DNA of 5,775 bases from Burkholderiales bacterium (GTDB lineage: Bacteria; Pseudomonadota; Gammaproteobacteria; Burkholderiales; Burkholderiaceae_C): assembly GCA_947458895.1 (NCBI GenBank), contig CANHBY010000116.1, positions 1 to 5,775 of the forward strand, given 5' to 3'. The notes under the pieces were generated by a model. That model was not told the DNA's origin and did no database searches. It saw only the letters and a list, made by a program, of their open reading frames with translations. Numbering within the stretch: position 1 is the first letter of the stretch; the number at the start of each line of letters is the position of its first letter. Shown piece by piece: positions 1-4,528 of the stretch. Made by a program: the position numbers and the translations under genes.

Positions 1-39
1 TCGTCGCGCCTAGCCAGCGGGCTTGATGGCGGCGCGATC

Positions 40-66
40 AAACGACATTTGAGACTTGAAACGACA
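40..66. repeat. AAACGACA direct repeats, possible insertion-sequence end
   Basis: AAACGACA occurs at 40-47 and 59-66, 19 nt apart, and the second copy ends one base pair short of the lipoprotein stop codon. Read outward from 66, the element would begin TGTCGTTT, in line with the TG...CA ends and multiple terminal repeats of families such as IS21 or IS481. No transposase is visible because the window ends, so this is a suggestion only. Confidence 0.3.
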
Positions 67-915
67 CTAGGGGCCCGGCAAAGCTCTGGCCACCCGAAAG
101 CCCACAAAATCAGACACCGCATCAACACCAAAGCCCGTACGGTTACTCACCAGGTCCATCGGATCATCAAGGACTGAGCCGCCTCGCACAACCCTGACCC
201 TCAGATCGCCCCTCTTCGCCCCCCCTGCAGGCCCTTGAGGCCACTGCACAGTATCCCGGAGAAAGGCATCTTCCACCCACTCTCCCGCGTTGCCATACAT
301 GTCGTACAAGCCAAACGCATTGGGTCGCTTCTGAGCTACTGCACTCAACCGGGGGTAATTGAACATGCCGCAGTCAGAGGCCGCAGGGCAATCAATGCTT
401 CTTGAAAACTCACGGTTACCGGTATGCCAAGCCACCCGGTTGATCTGATCCACACTGGAGGCAAAAGGCCTCGAGTCCGAGGCTCCCGCCCTGCCCGCAT
501 AGACCCATTCAGTCTCGGTGGGCAACCGATAGGCCTGACCCGTCTTTTGGCTCAGCCGTTTCACAAACTCACGGGCCTGCTTCCAACTGACATTCGCCAC
601 AGGTTGGTCATCACCGTACCCCAAAGGCGCCGGAGGCAAGGCCCCCATCAGCGCTCGCCATTGGCCTCGGGTGACCTCAGTACGGCCCAACATGAAACCA
701 GGGATGCTGACACTCCGAAATTCATCTGAGGCGCCCGGCGCGCCAGACACGGTATTCGCGATTTCCAGCCCATCAACCCACAATTCACCGGAGGGCATTT
801 CGACCAGTTCGGGGCAGGTGTCGCAGTCTTTTAGAAGTTTGTGATCTTCAGTGGAACAGCCTGTCACCCACAGGGCGTAGACAAAAAGGCACAGGAAGTG
901 AACGGCTTTTTTCAT
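67..915 (-). CDS. Lipoprotein with FGE/sulfatase-modifying-factor domain
   Basis: 282 residues from the ATG at 915. A short signal peptide (MKK, then a hydrophobic stretch) ends in lipobox V17-T-G-C20, so the protein should be lipidated at C20. Ser at +2 predicts outer-membrane sorting. The rest is an FGE-sulfatase (C-type-lectin-like) domain: TEVTRGQW at 79-86, QPVANVSW at 104-111, RLPTETEWVYAGRAG at 130-144, NAFGLYDMYGNAGEWVE at 199-215, RVVRGGS at 241-247, and terminal GFRVAR at 272-277. True FGE has a redox Cys pair after the RGGS block; here that stretch (248-272) has none, so Cys-to-formylglycine conversion is unlikely and a structural or binding role is more plausible. C31/C34 and C176/C182 may form disulfides. 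An in-frame TTG at 921 has a GGA 6 nt upstream and is a possible alternative start. The domain is complete at its C-terminus. Confidence 0.85.
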   Translation of the reverse strand: MKKAVHFLCLFVYALWVTGCSTEDHKLLKDCDTCPELVEMPSGELWVDGLEIANTVSGAPGASDEFRSVSIPGFMLGRTEVTRGQWRALMGALPPAPLGYGDDQPVANVSWKQAREFVKRLSQKTGQAYRLPTETEWVYAGRAGASDSRPFASSVDQINRVAWHTGNREFSRSIDCPAASDCGMFNYPRLSAVAQKRPNAFGLYDMYGNAGEWVEDAFLRDTVQWPQGPAGGAKRGDLRVRVVRGGSVLDDPMDLVSNRTGFGVDAVSDFVGFRVARALPGP

Positions 916-916
916 T

Positions 917-961
917 GACAAGAGTTGTCCACGAAAAGAGATTTCGACAAAATCTTTTCTC
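917..961 (-). promoter_or_regulatory. Hairpins in front of the lipoprotein start
   Basis: 933-944 can pair with 950-961 (12 positions, one G-U and one mismatch, 5-nt loop). Nearer the start, GACAA (917-921) pairs with TTGTC (925-929) around a 3-nt loop; this small stem contains the only Shine-Dalgarno-like GGA and the alternative TTG start. No clear -35/-10 pair is visible between the terminator at 982 and the start. A control role at translation is inference only. Confidence 0.35.
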
Positions 962-981
962 CCGCCGCACCAGGGAGGCCC

Positions 982-1024
982 AAAAAAAAAGCTCAGAAAG
1001 GGCTCCGAACCCTTCTCTGAGCTT
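982..1024 (-). terminator. Intrinsic terminator of the 57-residue protein gene
   Basis: The minus-strand RNA can form a stem from 1010-1022 (or 1024) with 991-1002 (or 989): 12-13 pairs with one unpaired base and a 7-nt loop. The stem is followed directly by nine U residues (982-990 on the plus strand reads A). It lies 20 nt after the small gene's stop and before the lipoprotein gene, so the two are probably separate transcripts or joined only by read-through. There is no U-run on the plus side, so it acts on minus-strand transcription only. Confidence 0.9.
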
Positions 1025-1041
1025 AGAGCTAGCGTGTGGGA

Positions 1042-1215
1042 CTAGCGCGCCGCAGGCTTGGCGCCAGCCATGCCCTGTTGGAGGATGGACATGACGGTTT
1101 CGTGTTGGTCCTTCAACACCATCATTTCCATTTGCCTCTTTTCATTGGCGGCAAATTGATCCTTAATCATTGCCATTTGATCGTCACCAACGCCGCCTGT
1201 TTTATCTGTTGCCAT
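1042..1215 (-). CDS. Small Met-rich Cys-free helical protein, paralogue of the 1737-1943 gene
   Basis: A 57-residue protein of unknown family, found by translating the minus strand from a strong ribosome site: AAGGAG at 1222-1227, 6 nt before the ATG. The N-terminus (residues 1-12) is Gly/Asp-rich. The remainder is a likely amphipathic helix with eight Met residues in the protein overall, no Cys and no membrane segment. Core Q28-x-x-M-M-V-L-x-x-Q-x-x-T-x-M-x-x-L-Q46 and end K53-P-A-A-R57 match the upstream paralogue (about 12 of 31 identical). Both genes share the context AGGAG-ATG-nnn-ATG-GCA-ACA. A clear intrinsic terminator begins 20 nt after the TAG stop. Together with the upstream promoter-like element, this gives a complete single-gene transcription unit, which is the best argument that it is real. 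Confidence 0.78.
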   Translation of the reverse strand: MATDKTGGVGDDQMAMIKDQFAANEKRQMEMMVLKDQHETVMSILQQGMAGAKPAAR

Positions 1216-1384
1216 CGTCATCTCCTTGAAAAATCACCACAAAAAAAACGAAACGCAAGGGTGTCAAAAGTGAATCCGGTAGACACCGCCTCATTAAATT
1301 TAGCAGATTTTGATGGTGCTGCCACCACTTTCAGTCGCTGAATTTGATCGCTTGCATGGAGTATATGTAGAAGACGCGCTGCGG
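1216..1384 (-). other. Leader region of the 57-residue protein gene
   Basis: This is the likely 5' untranslated region after the candidate promoter. On the minus strand it can form GGTG-CTGC-CACC (1315-1326) and TTCAG-N3-CTGAA hairpins (about 1330-1342), then GGTGTC/GACACC (1260-1265 with 1282-1287). A run of eight T residues (1241-1248) follows, then the AAGGAG ribosome site. The U-run is 11 nt away from the last stem, so attenuation is possible but weakly supported. No further gene is seen here. Confidence 0.35.
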
Positions 1385-1390
1385 TTTCAA
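1360..1390 (-). promoter_or_regulatory. Candidate promoter of the 57-residue protein gene
   Basis: TTGAAA (1385-1390) can act as -35. Candidate -10 boxes on the minus strand are TACATA (1364-1369, 15-nt spacer) and TATACT (1360-1365, 19-nt spacer). The TACA lies at the same spacing as in copy 2. Neither spacer is ideal, which would fit a promoter that depends on an activator bound at the adjacent AGGGTTTTCCTTG box. It implies a leader of roughly 140 nt. Confidence 0.4.
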
Positions 1391-1415
1391 GAGCCATTCA
1401 CACAAGGAAAACCCT
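1385..1415 (-). promoter_or_regulatory. Conserved upstream element, copy 1 (candidate activator site plus -35 box)
   Basis: On the plus strand this reads TTTCAAGAGC (1385-1394), 8 nt, then CAAGGAAAACCCT (1403-1415). The same two blocks occur at 2113-2142 with a 7-nt gap. Read on the minus strand, the element is an AGGGTTTTCCTTG box followed by GCTCTTGAAA, where TTGAAA is a reasonable sigma-70 -35 hexamer. The edge of the element is exactly 170 nt upstream of the 57-residue protein's ATG. A regulatory role is inferred from conservation and position; the binding protein is unknown. Confidence 0.6.
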
Positions 1416-1491
1416 GATCTGAGCAGACTCTGGGCGCGCCGCCATGCTGCACCGTTGTTTGGTACCACTGATATAGATAGGGGGTCGGCAT
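1387..1491 (-). CDS. Doubtful 34-residue ORF with a good ribosome site and two cysteines
   Basis: An ATG at 1491 is preceded by GAGGTG (1501-1506) at 9 nt, a good anti-Shine-Dalgarno match. The predicted peptide begins MPTPYLYQWYQ, is rich in aromatics at the start and has C23 and C30. No family is recognised. Against it: several codons rare for a GC-rich host (CTA, AGA, ATA-type context), no visible promoter, and its last codons and stop lie inside conserved element copy 1, whose conservation is better explained by regulation. It is listed because its ribosome site is better than those of several real genes here. Confidence 0.22.
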   Translation of the reverse strand: MPTPYLYQWYQTTVQHGGAPRVCSDQGFPCVNGS

Positions 1492-1560
1492 TGCAGAATT
1501 CACCTCAGCGCCACCCAAAAGAAAAGATCAAAGGGCCCCCGTGTTTGGGAGCAATGACAC

Positions 1561-1736
1561 GCAGCAACCCAATCAGGTTGCTGCCATTAGCGCGCAAAAC
1601 CAAGGGCAAGGCGTTACTTGTCTTGGTGGTTGTATTTCTTCGATGATCCGCCTTATTTTGGCATGATGGCAATGCCAGGAAAGGCGCGATCATCCACGAG
1701 GGTTGGTGCAGAGGCTCCTTGGTTTCGGCAAGGCGC
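1561..1736. repeat. Hairpin-rich spacer between the two small genes
   Basis: Inverted repeats follow one another closely. GCAGCAACC (1561-1569) pairs perfectly with 1576-1584. 1599-1610 pairs with 1617-1627 (one bulge, one G-U). 1642-1654 pairs with 1681-1694 (13 pairs, one bulge) around an inner TGGCAT/ATGCCA stem (1659-1664 with 1672-1677). Finally 1723-1733 pairs with 1751-1762 across the stop codon of the 68-residue protein. None has a U-tract, so they are not standard intrinsic terminators; they could protect the 3' end of the mRNA, or be remnants of a palindromic repeat. Confidence 0.55.
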
Positions 1737-1943
1737 CTACCGCCCAGCCACCTTGCCCGAAATACCAAGAGCCATTTGTAAATATGCCATTGCAGTATTA
1801 GCCTGCAGCGAAATGACCATCATTTGCTGTTGTGTCTTGATGGACTCGTTGAGAGTATCTTGTGTCTTTTTCAGCGCCTCAGATGAATCGATTGATGGTG
1901 CGGGTGCGGGTGCGGGTGCGGGTGCGGGTGCTGCTGTTGCCAT
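1737..1943 (-). CDS. Small Cys-free helical protein with Ala-Pro repeat linker, paralogue of the 1042-1215 gene
   Basis: I do not recognise this 68-residue protein. Residues 4-16 are an Ala-Pro run (six AP units), followed by a Ser/Asp patch. A long predicted helix follows (about 22-60) with Q38-x-x-M-M-V-I and T50-x-M-x-x-L-Q, and the end is K64-V-A-G-R68. It has no cysteine, signal peptide or membrane segment. It aligns without gaps through the core with the 57-residue protein downstream: 9 of 19 identical in the motif and the same K-x-A-x-R end. The start at 1943 is chosen because CAGGAG lies 6 nt upstream of it; the ATG two codons earlier abuts that site, and the same double-ATG arrangement is seen in the paralogue. 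A regulated-looking promoter element lies 170 nt upstream. One guess from size and helicity is a structural or secreted filament-type subunit, but nothing in the sequence proves it. Confidence 0.75.
   Translation of the reverse strand: MATAAPAPAPAPAPAPSIDSSEALKKTQDTLNESIKTQQQMMVISLQANTAMAYLQMALGISGKVAGR
1897..1932 (+). repeat. GGTGCG hexanucleotide tandem repeat inside the 68-residue protein gene
   Basis: Five perfect GGTGCG units and a sixth GGTGCT unit in tandem. On the coding (minus) strand each unit encodes Ala-Pro. Because the unit is six bases, gain or loss of copies changes the linker length without shifting the frame. Such repeats are prone to slippage, so length may differ between strains. 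Confidence 0.9.
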
Positions 1944-2112
1944 GTGCATCTCCTGAAGGTTTAGACAACGACGCGCGCGGCTGTGTAGTGGATCTGCGCA
2001 TCAACATCTCGATTGGAACAAATTCAGTGGCTTGTGACCTGGGGTACCCCCCGGTTTCAGGGGTCTCAATGAATCCACCTACCCCTTGCTACTTGTACGG
2101 CGTGGGCTGAAT
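1944..2112 (-). other. Leader region of the 68-residue protein gene
   Basis: This lies between the candidate promoter and the CAGGAG ribosome site. The CCCC run at 2047-2052 can pair either with GGGG at 2041-2044 (palindrome GGGGTACCCC) or with GGGG at 2060-2063, so two hairpins compete for the same bases. The rest shows little clear structure and little base identity with the other leader. No gene is supported in 1944-2215. Confidence 0.35.
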
Positions 2113-2118
2113 TTTCAA
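2092..2118 (-). promoter_or_regulatory. Candidate promoter of the 68-residue protein gene
   Basis: TTGAAA (2113-2118) is a -35-like box. A TACAAG (2092-2097) lies 15 nt further on, the same offset as TACATA in copy 1. The -10 match is poor, so this call depends mainly on the parallel with the other cassette. It implies a leader of about 140 nt before the ATG at 1943. Confidence 0.35.
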
Positions 2119-2144
2119 GAGCTTGGGCCCAAGGAAAACCCTTG
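2113..2144 (-). promoter_or_regulatory. Conserved upstream element, copy 2 (candidate activator site plus -35 box)
   Basis: Plus-strand blocks TTTCAAGAGC (2113-2122) and CAAGGAAAACCCT (2130-2142), 7 nt apart, repeat copy 1. In this copy the second block extends to an inverted repeat, CAAGG-N5-CCTTG (2130-2144), as expected for a dimeric DNA-binding protein. The gap holds a palindrome, CTTGGGCCCAAG (2122-2133). The element edge is exactly 170 nt upstream of the 68-residue protein's ATG, as in copy 1. Confidence 0.6.
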
Positions 2145-2215
2145 CGGACCCCCTCCCTCCGGCCCATTGTGCCTGGGCTTTGGCCGATTAGAGAGCAGCA
2201 GGGGCTGACGGAGGC

Positions 2216-3052
2216 TCATCGCCAAGCTGGCAACACGGTGTCTTTGAGGATACGTTGGGCGGCGCTGACGTCTGGCACGACCGATTCGACCAGATTCCAG
2301 AAACGCGAGCTGTGGTTCATTTCGCGCAGGTGGGCGAGTTCGTGGGCTACGACGTAATCGATGACGGGGAGGGGAAAGTGGATGAGGCGCCAGTTGAGGC
2401 GGAGGGTGCCTGAGGTGTGGGCGCTGCCCCAGCGGGTTTGGGCGGCTGAGAGGCAAAGTTTGGTGTGCTGGACGCCCAACAGGGGGGCGTAGTGGTCGCA
2501 ACGCTCAGCGAATAAGGGCAGGGCTTGGCGTTTGAGCCAGGTCACCATGGCCCTTTGCACCTCGAGGGGGCTGGCCAAGGGGGGCAGGCGCAGGCGCAAG
2601 GTGGCGGGTTGATCTTCGGATTTAAAATCGGTGACGCTGGCGCGCTGCACTTGCAAGGGGCTGCCCAGGAAGGGCAAGGTGGCACCGAGGTGCCAGTCAA
2701 GTTGAACGGCCTGGAGTTGGCGTGAACGCTCGCCTTGGTCTTCGAGTTTGCGCACGATCCAGTCGGCTTTTTCATGCAGGGCGGCCTCGATCTCGCGCCG
2801 GCTGGTTGAGCGGGGAGCGCTGACTCGCAGGCCATCGGTGCCCACCAAAAAACCGATGCTGCGGCGCTGGGTGCGGCGCAGGAGATAGCCGACCATGTGG
2901 CCTTTGAGTTCGATGCGTGCATCAGCCAGCGGGTGGATGAAGGGGGCTTGGGGGCCACTGGCGCTGGGCTGCACTGGCACGCCCCAGGCTGCCTGATCGA
3001 GGGCAGGCTCAAGAAGGGGTGCATCGAACAAGGAAAATTGATGGTTCAGCAT
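2216..3052 (-). CDS. YgjP-like (DUF45) SprT-type zinc metallopeptidase
   Basis: 278 residues. The C-terminal half carries the zinc-peptidase signature HELAH at 237-241 (two His ligands and the catalytic Glu), followed by NH at 246-247 and SRFW, the usual YgjP/DUF45 arrangement. W209 in TRWGS is also typical. The cellular substrate of this family is not well established; the protein is probably cytoplasmic, as no signal peptide is visible. The N-terminus MLNHQFSLFD is plausible, but no good ribosome site precedes the ATG, so the start is less certain than the frame. It follows plsC by 66 nt and is probably the last gene of the glyS-gmhB-plsC run; no U-tract terminator is visible after it. Residues 131-144 and 161-174 resemble each other (SPLQVQRASVTDFK and SPLEVQRAMVTWLK). 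Confidence 0.88.
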   Translation of the reverse strand: MLNHQFSLFDAPLLEPALDQAAWGVPVQPSASGPQAPFIHPLADARIELKGHMVGYLLRRTQRRSIGFLVGTDGLRVSAPRSTSRREIEAALHEKADWIVRKLEDQGERSRQLQAVQLDWHLGATLPFLGSPLQVQRASVTDFKSEDQPATLRLRLPPLASPLEVQRAMVTWLKRQALPLFAERCDHYAPLLGVQHTKLCLSAAQTRWGSAHTSGTLRLNWRLIHFPLPVIDYVVAHELAHLREMNHSSRFWNLVESVVPDVSAAQRILKDTVLPAWR

Positions 3053-3118
3053 GACACTAGCAACAGCAGTTGACTGCCTGGATTCGCAGGGACACTCCGA
3101 TGGGTTCCGACATGTGGA

Positions 3119-3901
3119 TCACGGCATGGACTCCACCTGCAGGCCAGACACCGTGGCAGCCGCAGGGTAGGCATCGGGATCCAGCCGGCGCATCTCAGTC
3201 TCGATCCAGGTTTCGACCTCACGCATCAAATCATTGGGTTGGCGGCCTGACGAGGGTATCAGGGGGCCGACACAGACGTCGATCACGCCAGGGCGGAGCA
3301 CGAATGATTTGCGGGGCCAGCAGCGCGCTGATGTGACGGCCACGGGCAAGACGCTGGCACCGGCGTGGATGGCCAGCCGCGTGCCACCGCTTTTGTACTG
3401 GCCCTGCTCGCCTCGGGCGACTCGGGTGCCTTCAGGAAACATGATGACCCAGTTTCCGTGGGCCATGAAGTGTTTGCCCTGCTGCTCGACCTTGTTCCAG
3501 GCCTCGGTTCGTTTGCTGCGGTCGATGTGAATCATGTCGAGGCGTGCCATGGCCCAGCCGAAGAAGGGAATTTGCAGGAGCTCACGCTTGAACACGTAGC
3601 TCAAGGGCCTGGGCATGAGGAAGGGGAAGGCGAAGGTTTCCCAGGTGCTTTGGTGTTTGGGGAGGAGCACCACGGCCTGGGCTTGCTCAGCCAGGCGCAG
3701 GTTTTCAGCGCCATGGAGGCGGTAGCGCACGCCACAAATCCAGCGTGCACCAATCACCGCCAAACGCAGCCAAGCCGCACACCACCAGTAGAGGCGCTCG
3801 CCGCGCACGAAGACAGACATCAACAGGGCGGCCGTTGCCCAGGGAATGACGGTGATGGCCAGAAACAGGCCAAACAGCAGAGATCGAAAAAAAGACAGCA
3901 T
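3119..3901 (-). CDS. plsC: 1-acyl-sn-glycerol-3-phosphate acyltransferase (PlsC family)
   Basis: Acylates lysophosphatidic acid to phosphatidic acid at the inner membrane, the second acylation of phospholipid synthesis. 260 residues, normal for the family. The N-terminus (about residues 4-30) is a hydrophobic membrane segment. Acyltransferase blocks follow: KHQSTWETF with H83 and E88 (motif I, H-x4-E here rather than the textbook H-x4-D), FKRELLQIPFFGW at 104-116 (motif II), FPEGTR at 155-160 (motif III), and the LPVAV strand near 185 (motif IV). I recall H-x4-E as common in betaproteobacterial relatives, so this is probably a subfamily trait. The ATG shares one base with the gmhB stop; a GGAG in the end of gmhB can serve as ribosome site. 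A related lysophospholipid acyltransferase cannot be excluded. Confidence 0.9.
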   Translation of the reverse strand: MLSFFRSLLFGLFLAITVIPWATAALLMSVFVRGERLYWWCAAWLRLAVIGARWICGVRYRLHGAENLRLAEQAQAVVLLPKHQSTWETFAFPFLMPRPLSYVFKRELLQIPFFGWAMARLDMIHIDRSKRTEAWNKVEQQGKHFMAHGNWVIMFPEGTRVARGEQGQYKSGGTRLAIHAGASVLPVAVTSARCWPRKSFVLRPGVIDVCVGPLIPSSGRQPNDLMREVETWIETEMRRLDPDAYPAAATVSGLQVESMP

Positions 3902-4524
3902 CAGCTCAGGGCTCCGGGCCCGGAATCGGCGCCATCGGCGCCGCGGGCCTCACGCTCGCGGCGAATCAAGAATTCAGCAAATGCGGCGAGGTCATCGTGC
4001 ACCTCGACATGGGGCACTTGGGCACGAATGCTGTCGACGTGGGCCAGACCCAGTCGGTGACATTCACCAGTCAGTACCAGATGGGGCTCACAGCCTGCGG
4101 CGGCAATGGCTTGCAGGTCTCTCAAGGACTCGCCCACCGCTGGCACGGCACTCAGTTCCACGTTGAAGCGCCAGCCGATGTCTTGATACAATCCCGGCAA
4201 AGGTTTGCGGCACTTGCAGAGATCTGTTTCGACGTGGGGACAGAAAAAAACGGCATCGATACGGCCGCCCAACTTGGCCAGTAACTGGTTGATGTGCAGG
4301 TGGATGGCATTGAAGGCGGAAATGTCGTAGAGGCCGCGCCCCAAGCCGGCCTGGTTGGTGGCCATCACGGTGTGCCATCCGGTCTGATTCAACCTGGCCA
4401 CAGCCTCAAGGGCCCCTGGCAGAGGCACCCAATCTTCCGCAGACTTCACGTAGTCTTCACGGTATTCATTGAGGGTGCCGTCGCGGTCAAGAATGACGAG
4501 CTTGGGGGCGGTATCGATGCGCAT
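3901..4524 (-). CDS. gmhB: D-glycero-beta-D-manno-heptose 1,7-bisphosphate 7-phosphatase
   Basis: HAD-superfamily phosphatase that removes the 7-phosphate from heptose bisphosphate in the ADP-heptose route to the lipopolysaccharide inner core; cytoplasmic. 207 residues, slightly longer than usual because of a tail rich in Gly, Ala and Asp. Visible motifs: LDRDGT with nucleophile D13 and acid D15; T56-N57 (motif II); a zinc-loop signature C95, H97, C103, C105; K107 in CRKP (motif III); and GESLRD at 131-136 (motif IV). Odd point: motif IV usually reads GD, but here E132 replaces the first Asp while D136 is kept. The ATG lies 4 nt after the glyS stop. The TAAGGA there is very close to the ATG for a ribosome site, but no alternative start exists before the DRDGT motif. 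The stop overlaps the plsC start by 1 nt (TGATG), which implies translational coupling. Confidence 0.93.
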   Translation of the reverse strand: MRIDTAPKLVILDRDGTLNEYREDYVKSAEDWVPLPGALEAVARLNQTGWHTVMATNQAGLGRGLYDISAFNAIHLHINQLLAKLGGRIDAVFFCPHVETDLCKCRKPLPGLYQDIGWRFNVELSAVPAVGESLRDLQAIAAAGCEPHLVLTGECHRLGLAHVDSIRAQVPHVEVHDDLAAFAEFLIRREREARGADGADSGPGALS

Positions 4525-4528
4525 GTCC

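Noticed and set aside
919..921. TTG start for the lipoprotein
   Set aside because: The ATG two codons later gives the typical MKK signal-peptide start; the TTG is kept only as an alternative.
1554..1646. 30-codon plus-strand ORF with a hydrophobic C-terminus resembling a small membrane toxin
   Set aside because: The GGGAG is only 2 nt from the ATG, no promoter is visible, and the hairpins explain the sequence better.
1505..1768. 87-codon minus-strand ORF between the small genes
   Set aside because: No ribosome site, no family resemblance, runs through all the hairpins and overlaps the end of the 68-residue gene.
1042..1943. Idea that the small proteins are substrates of the neighbouring FGE-type lipoprotein
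   Set aside because: Neither protein contains a cysteine, so the C-x-P-x-R formylglycine site cannot exist; the FGE-like protein also lacks its redox cysteines and is exported.
2066..2167. 33-codon minus-strand ORF across conserved element copy 2
   Set aside because: No good ribosome site, and the 7 versus 8 nt gap between the two element copies breaks any shared reading frame, so the conservation is not coding.
2115..2501. 128-codon minus-strand ORF rich in Pro and Arg overlapping the YgjP-type gene
   Set aside because: Out of frame with the HELAH-bearing gene; its Pro/Arg-rich composition is typical of a shadow frame in GC-rich DNA.
2541..2675. Internal duplication in the YgjP-type protein (residues 131-144 and 161-174)
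   Set aside because: Both segments sit at places where family members normally have similar hydrophobic/basic residues, and DNA identity is only about two thirds, so chance likeness is likely.
2542..3024. 160-codon minus-strand ORF inside the YgjP-type gene
   Set aside because: Overlaps the recognised peptidase in another frame and shows only Ala/Pro/Ser-rich shadow composition.
3365..4060. 231-codon plus-strand ORF opposite plsC and gmhB
   Set aside because: It lies antisense to two well-recognised genes, has no family motif, and its length follows from the GC-rich codon pattern of the other strand.
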